Source: Anaerolineales bacterium UBA2232 (GTDB lineage Bacteria > Chloroflexota > Anaerolineae > UBA2200). Taken from it: a DNA stretch of 9,942 nt. Location: contig DDYO01000097.1 of the NCBI GenBank assembly GCA_002348045.1, forward strand, positions 1 through 9,942, written 5' to 3'. Shown here one piece after another: positions 6,997 through 9,942 of the stretch (within the stretch, counting starts at the first letter, position 1; every line of letters begins with the position of its first letter). The notes beneath the pieces were generated by a model that did no database searches, had not been told where the DNA came from, and was given only the letters and a program-made list of their open reading frames with translations. The position numbers were made by a program, and so were the translations under genes.

Positions 6997-7002
6997 TACA
7001 AT
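6997..7002 (+). promoter_or_regulatory. Candidate -10 for the cNMP-fold/bPH2 gene
   Basis: TACAAT lies 28 nt before the start codon. No good -35 is seen at 16-18 bp. The bases around and after it (GTACAATCGGCCAGCA) closely match those at the tRNA promoter (GTATAATCGCCAGCA). Confidence 0.4.
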
Positions 7003-7030
7003 CGGCCAGCACCAAAGGAGAGTACGACTG

Positions 7031-8677
7031 ATGGAACCCTCCGACTGGCTGCAAAATGTCCTCCTCTTCTCGGCGCTGACACAGGAGAGCCTCGATCGAG
7101 TGGCGGCCATCGCCCAAGTGCGGTCGACTGCCAGGGGTGCTTTCCTGCACCGCCAAGATGAGTTGGGCCATGCACTGTGGGTGCTGCTTGACGGCGAGGT
7201 AGTCCTCCACCAAACGGATGTACGGGGCTTTCAGCGGCCCATTGGCTACCTTTTCAGCGGTGACTGGACAGGAGAAGCCTCTCTTCTGTTCGGAGACCCT
7301 TATGGCGCCTTTGCTCAGGCAACCACTGATGTCAAGGCATTGTATGTTGACAAGGATGCCTGGGACGTGCTTCTGCGTGATTATCCCCATATCCAGAAGG
7401 AGCTCGTTCTCTCGCCTGTGTTGAGAGAACGCCTGAAGGCTCGCTCGTACCCCTGGCCAGCACAGGATGAGCCCCCCGTCTTGCTGCGGAAGCGCCATTG
7501 GATCGTCTTCGCACAGGTTCTTCCCCTGCCGTTGTTCGCCGCATTGGTCCTGAGCCTCGGTGTGTGGCTATTGACCAGCTTGGGCGTAACGCTGAGCTTG
7601 TTTCTACAGGTCCTGCTCATCGGAACCATCCCAGCCCTGATGATAGCTTGGTTCTATGCCGATTGGCAGAACGACTATTTCCTGCTGACCACCAAACGCC
7701 TGTTGCACCGCGAGAAGATCATCTTGCTCTACGAAACGTGGAATGAGGTCCCTCTGACCAAGATTCAGAATACAGAAATCCGCAGCGAGTTCGGCGGCCG
7801 GGTGCTTGGATTCGGCACCCTGCGTGTCCAGACGGCCGGTCGCGGGACAATCGTCATGGATCACGTTCCCGACCCATATGGGTTTCAACAGGCCATGTAT
7901 CTCCACCATGTCTACTTGCGCTCTCGCGCCCTGCAGGAGGAGCGCAGCCAGGTACGCGAGCAGTATATGAGACATAAGGGTTTGGGAGACACTATACCCC
8001 CAGAAATGGCCGTTCCGTCGCAACCAAGCCGGCAGCGCACCGTGGTCAATCCAGGTTTGCTGGCGCGCCTCTTTCCCATCCAGCCATCCGAGCCACCGGA
8101 TCCCTCTCTCATGGTAGTCTGGCGCAAACACTGGGCCTTTCTGCTGCGGCGGATACTCCTGCCCTCGCTCTCTGTGCTAGCCATTCTTGGGATGATCACT
8201 ATCAGTCTTTTGCACCGGGGCGATTGGTATAGCCCCTCCTTGTTGCTGACTTCCCTGGTGCTGTGGATCGTGGCAGTGACCTGGCTGTGGTGGGAGTATG
8301 AGGACTGGCGCAATGATATCTACATCGTCACCGACCGATTGATCATTGACGTGGAGAAGAAGCCCTTACTCTTTGACGAACAGCGCAAACAAGCGTCCTT
8401 GGACGTCATTCAGAACGTTTCACTGCGCCAACAGGGCCTTCTGGCCAACCTGCTGAACTATGGCGATGTATTGATCCAGACGGCGGGCGCAGCCGGCGAT
8501 TTCACCTTTGACAACGTGGCGAGCCCGGCCGAGGTCCAGCGGGAGGTATTCCGACGAATAGATGCTTATGATGAGGCTAGGCGACGACGAGACAAAGAAC
8601 AGAAAGCTGCAGAGCTTTCGGCCTGGTTCCAAATACATGACGAAGTTGATCATCCCCATGACACAAGCCCACAATAG
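7031..8677 (+). CDS. Cyclic-nucleotide-fold protein fused to two membrane bPH2-like (DUF304) modules
   Basis: This 548-aa integral membrane protein starts at ATG 7031 with GGAG at 7017-7020. Residues about 8-125 form a CAP-like cyclic-nucleotide-binding fold, with LFSAL near the start, WVLLDGEV and TGEASLL (80-86). The phosphate-contacting Arg-Ser/Thr usually found a few residues later is Tyr91-Gly92, so cNMP binding is doubtful. Two similar modules follow, each with two membrane spans and a bacterial PH-like domain: spans at about 157-180 and 190-210 with PH-like domain about 212-300, then spans at about 372-392 and 400-420 with PH-like domain about 425-520. WFYADWQNDYFLLTTKRL in the first matches WWEYEDWRNDIYIVTDRL in the second, showing an internal duplication. 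The basic C-terminal tail (about 520-548) is coiled-coil-like. The role is unknown; a membrane-bound sensor or envelope-stress protein is a guess from the domains. Confidence 0.88.
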   Translation: MEPSDWLQNVLLFSALTQESLDRVAAIAQVRSTARGAFLHRQDELGHALWVLLDGEVVLHQTDVRGFQRPIGYLFSGDWTGEASLLFGDPYGAFAQATTDVKALYVDKDAWDVLLRDYPHIQKELVLSPVLRERLKARSYPWPAQDEPPVLLRKRHWIVFAQVLPLPLFAALVLSLGVWLLTSLGVTLSLFLQVLLIGTIPALMIAWFYADWQNDYFLLTTKRLLHREKIILLYETWNEVPLTKIQNTEIRSEFGGRVLGFGTLRVQTAGRGTIVMDHVPDPYGFQQAMYLHHVYLRSRALQEERSQVREQYMRHKGLGDTIPPEMAVPSQPSRQRTVVNPGLLARLFPIQPSEPPDPSLMVVWRKHWAFLLRRILLPSLSVLAILGMITISLLHRGDWYSPSLLLTSLVLWIVAVTWLWWEYEDWRNDIYIVTDRLIIDVEKKPLLFDEQRKQASLDVIQNVSLRQQGLLANLLNYGDVLIQTAGAAGDFTFDNVASPAEVQREVFRRIDAYDEARRRRDKEQKAAELSAWFQIHDEVDHPHDTSPQ

Positions 8678-8880
8678 GATATTGGGGGTCATCCGTCGGT
8701 AGTAGACTCGTCTATCCGATCTCCCTGTTTGCCTCATCGCCCAGGCAGGCGATTGTCCATCTCCATTCACCATCCGACTGCCAGAGCAACCGTTCTTGCT
8801 ATGCCCTGATGACCACGGCGCCGAAAAGCAAAAGGGGGCATCCCTTACCAGAGATGCCCCCTGCCCATGAGGCAGAATTG
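8678..8880. other. Convergent intergenic region
   Basis: The two flanking genes converge on this 203-bp stretch. It holds a weak plus-strand hairpin, ATCGCC/GGCGAT (8736-8741 and 8748-8753, 6-nt loop), without a good T tract, which might end the gene at 8677. It also holds the minus-strand terminator at 8824-8861. No gene is seen. Confidence 0.5.
8824..8861 (-). terminator. Rho-independent terminator of the DUF4349 gene
   Basis: GGGGGCATC (8834-8842) and GATGCCCCC (8853-8861) form a perfect 9-bp stem with a 10-nt loop. On the minus strand the stem is followed by TTTTGCTTTT. It begins about 20 nt after the DUF4349 stop codon. The plus-strand side lacks a T tract, so it works mainly for the minus gene. 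Confidence 0.85.
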
Positions 8881-9759
8881 TTATGACTTGGGTGTCGGCG
8901 GATTCCTTCTACGGCGCCAGAGCCTCCACAAGACATACCAGGGCACCACAGCGATTCCTGCGATCGGCAGGACGTAGATGAGTAGAACAATAAACGCATC
9001 AGCAATCCAGCGCACGCTACGCAGCAAGGCGCGAAATGCGTTGGAGAGGGTCTCTAGCGGTCGCCATCCCTCTGATGTAATGGGTTGAGCCAACAGGTCA
9101 GGAACAAGCTGGATCGTTACGGCAGCCATAGCCGCAGTTCGCTCCAGATACTGCTTGCGGCCATTGAGGCGTTCGATCTGCCCGCGAATGTTCGTTAGCT
9201 CTCGGTGAACCGCCAAGATGTCCTCGGCCTTCCCCGTCTTTTCGCGTACCGTCGTAAGCAGTTCTTGCAGTTCGCGCTCTGTAGCTTCCAGATTTCGCAG
9301 TTGTGCTCCAAGGTCGGCGTACTCCTCGGTCACATCCTGCGCACCACTGCTCTCATTCTCTACCCGTACTGCCAGCGCCTTGAACTTGAGAATTGCTTCA
9401 TCAAGTGCCTCCGCTGGTATGCGCACTGTGATCGTGCCCCGCAGCAATCCATCCTGGCGGTAGAGCTGAGTTTGCACCACATACCCACCGAACCCGGATG
9501 TCAACACCTTGATCTCTTCAGCACTGATCTCGGTGTCTTTGACCACCAGGGAGAGGGATGCGGATCGCACGATCATGCGCTCAGTATCACCTGAAGGCGA
9601 CGCTCCGCCTGCATCGCCGGAGTAATTCTCCTTGCTGGGGGCGAGCGCAGGAGCAGGAACGGCTGACGGCGATCCCCCCCTTGTAGCAGCTGAAGCACAG
9701 CCAACTGACAGTGCAAGTACACACATTAGGACTATTGACGCAGTTCTCTTGCCGTTCAT
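8881..9759 (-). CDS. DUF4349-domain lipoprotein with C-terminal membrane span
   Basis: The 292-aa protein starts at ATG 9759 behind a strong AGGAGGTG ribosome site, which fixes the start. Residues 1-20 are a lipoprotein signal peptide ending VGC with Cys21; Ser at -3 makes the lipobox imperfect. A Ser/Pro/Ala/Gly-rich spacer (22-58) leads to the DUF4349 domain (about 60-280): a beta-rich first half (RSASLSLVV, GGYVVQTQL, GTITVRIPAEALDEA), a long helical coiled-coil (about 145-205) and a final membrane span (about 252-276) followed by WRRRRN. The order matches DUF4349 proteins, which are membrane-anchored and of unknown biochemical function. The two membrane attachments imply that the domain sits outside the membrane. 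It has its own terminator and appears monocistronic here. Confidence 0.9.
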   Translation of the reverse strand: MNGKRTASIVLMCVLALSVGCASAATRGGSPSAVPAPALAPSKENYSGDAGGASPSGDTERMIVRSASLSLVVKDTEISAEEIKVLTSGFGGYVVQTQLYRQDGLLRGTITVRIPAEALDEAILKFKALAVRVENESSGAQDVTEEYADLGAQLRNLEATERELQELLTTVREKTGKAEDILAVHRELTNIRGQIERLNGRKQYLERTAAMAAVTIQLVPDLLAQPITSEGWRPLETLSNAFRALLRSVRWIADAFIVLLIYVLPIAGIAVVPWYVLWRLWRRRRNPPTPKS

Positions 9760-9782
9760 CCAACACCTCCTCTAACCCCAGG

Positions 9783-9791
9783 ACTGTAGCA
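9783..9791 (-). promoter_or_regulatory. Candidate extended -10 for the DUF4349 gene
   Basis: Read on the minus strand this is TGCTACAGT, an extended -10 pattern 24 nt before the ATG. No convincing -35 was found. Confidence 0.25.
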
Positions 9792-9841
9792 CACGGTCAA
9801 TGAGTAGACGTGGCGCCTGGCATTGGTGTTCCCAGGGCTGA

Positions 9842-9942
9842 TCACCATCCGATCGAGAGACGATGAGCGAGCCTCGGCGGAAGTCCAAGGTCAAACATCA
9901 GACGTTGCGTCTCTTCAATCGGATAGGGCACACGGCGATATT
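9842..9942 (-). CDS. Possible 3' end of an upstream minus-strand gene
   Basis: A frame open from the right edge to TGA (9842-9844) gives 32 residues with a protein-like composition (VPYPIEETQRLMFDLGLP is the clearest part). The family was not recognised. It would be 82 bp upstream of, and co-oriented with, the DUF4349 gene. The opposite strand is also open here, so this is a weak call. Confidence 0.3.
   Translation of the reverse strand, partial: YRRVPYPIEETQRLMFDLGLPPRLAHRLSIGW
9863..9942 (+). CDS. Possible 5' start of a divergent plus-strand gene
   Basis: ATG 9863 opens a frame of 26 codons to the right edge with a basic N-terminus (MSEPRRKSKVKHQ) and mostly G or C at third codon positions. 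Only a poor ribosome site (GAGAG) precedes it. It overlaps the minus-strand candidate, and at most one of the two is likely real. Confidence 0.25.
   Translation, partial: MSEPRRKSKVKHQTLRLFNRIGHTAI

Noticed and set aside
1..9942. CRISPR array, insertion sequence, phage or toxin-antitoxin genes
   Set aside because: No regularly spaced direct repeats, transposase motifs, terminal inverted repeats or small paired toxin-antitoxin genes were seen.

Overview
The window reads as an ordinary chromosomal stretch from a moderately GC-rich bacterium, most likely a member of the Chloroflexota (Anaerolineae-like). This is inferred from gene content: a Thr-Pro-linked pseudo-glycosidase surface protein, a cyclic-nucleotide-fold protein fused to two bacterial PH-like domains, a CooC-type ATPase, a UlaG-like metallo-beta-lactamase-fold protein, a DUF4349 lipoprotein, and weak lipoboxes on several exported proteins. 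No sequence search was run, so the taxonomy is an inference.

Left part (1-2261). A long minus-strand gene starts at 1883 and runs off the left edge. It encodes a membrane-anchored extracellular protein with a degenerate GH18-like barrel, an Ig-like segment and a (Thr-Pro)n linker leading into a further domain. Between it and the next gene lies about 430 bp (1884-2312) of divergent regulatory DNA. It holds a good plus-strand promoter with a palindrome across its -10, a weaker minus-strand promoter, and a minus-strand leader that can form alternative hairpins followed by a terminator-like hairpin.

Central block (2313-6791). Five closely spaced plus-strand genes look like one operon: a parvulin-type foldase lipoprotein (PrsA/SurA-like), a CooC-like MinD/ParA ATPase with a CxC metal motif, an MBL-fold protein that has lost several predicted metal ligands, a TPR lipoprotein, and an M16 zinc protease. 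The gaps are 10 to 43 bp, and no internal terminator or promoter is evident. Two products are exported lipoproteins for folding or scaffolding, two are soluble metal-linked proteins, and one is a protease. No CO dehydrogenase gene is in view.

Right part (6792-9942). A tRNA-Val(GAC) has its own promoter and rho-independent terminator. It is followed by the cNMP-fold/bPH2 fusion gene (7031-8677, plus), which converges on a DUF4349 lipoprotein gene (9759-8881, minus) ending in a clear minus-strand terminator. The last 100 bp are open in one frame on each strand, and the sequence alone does not settle which is the neighbouring gene.

There are no insertion sequences, CRISPR arrays, phage genes or rRNA. 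The points most worth a second look are three proteins in which a recognisable enzyme or sensor fold has lost key residues (GH18-like, MBL-like, cNMP-binding), the CooC-centred operon without its expected partner, and the structured leader at 1926-2102.
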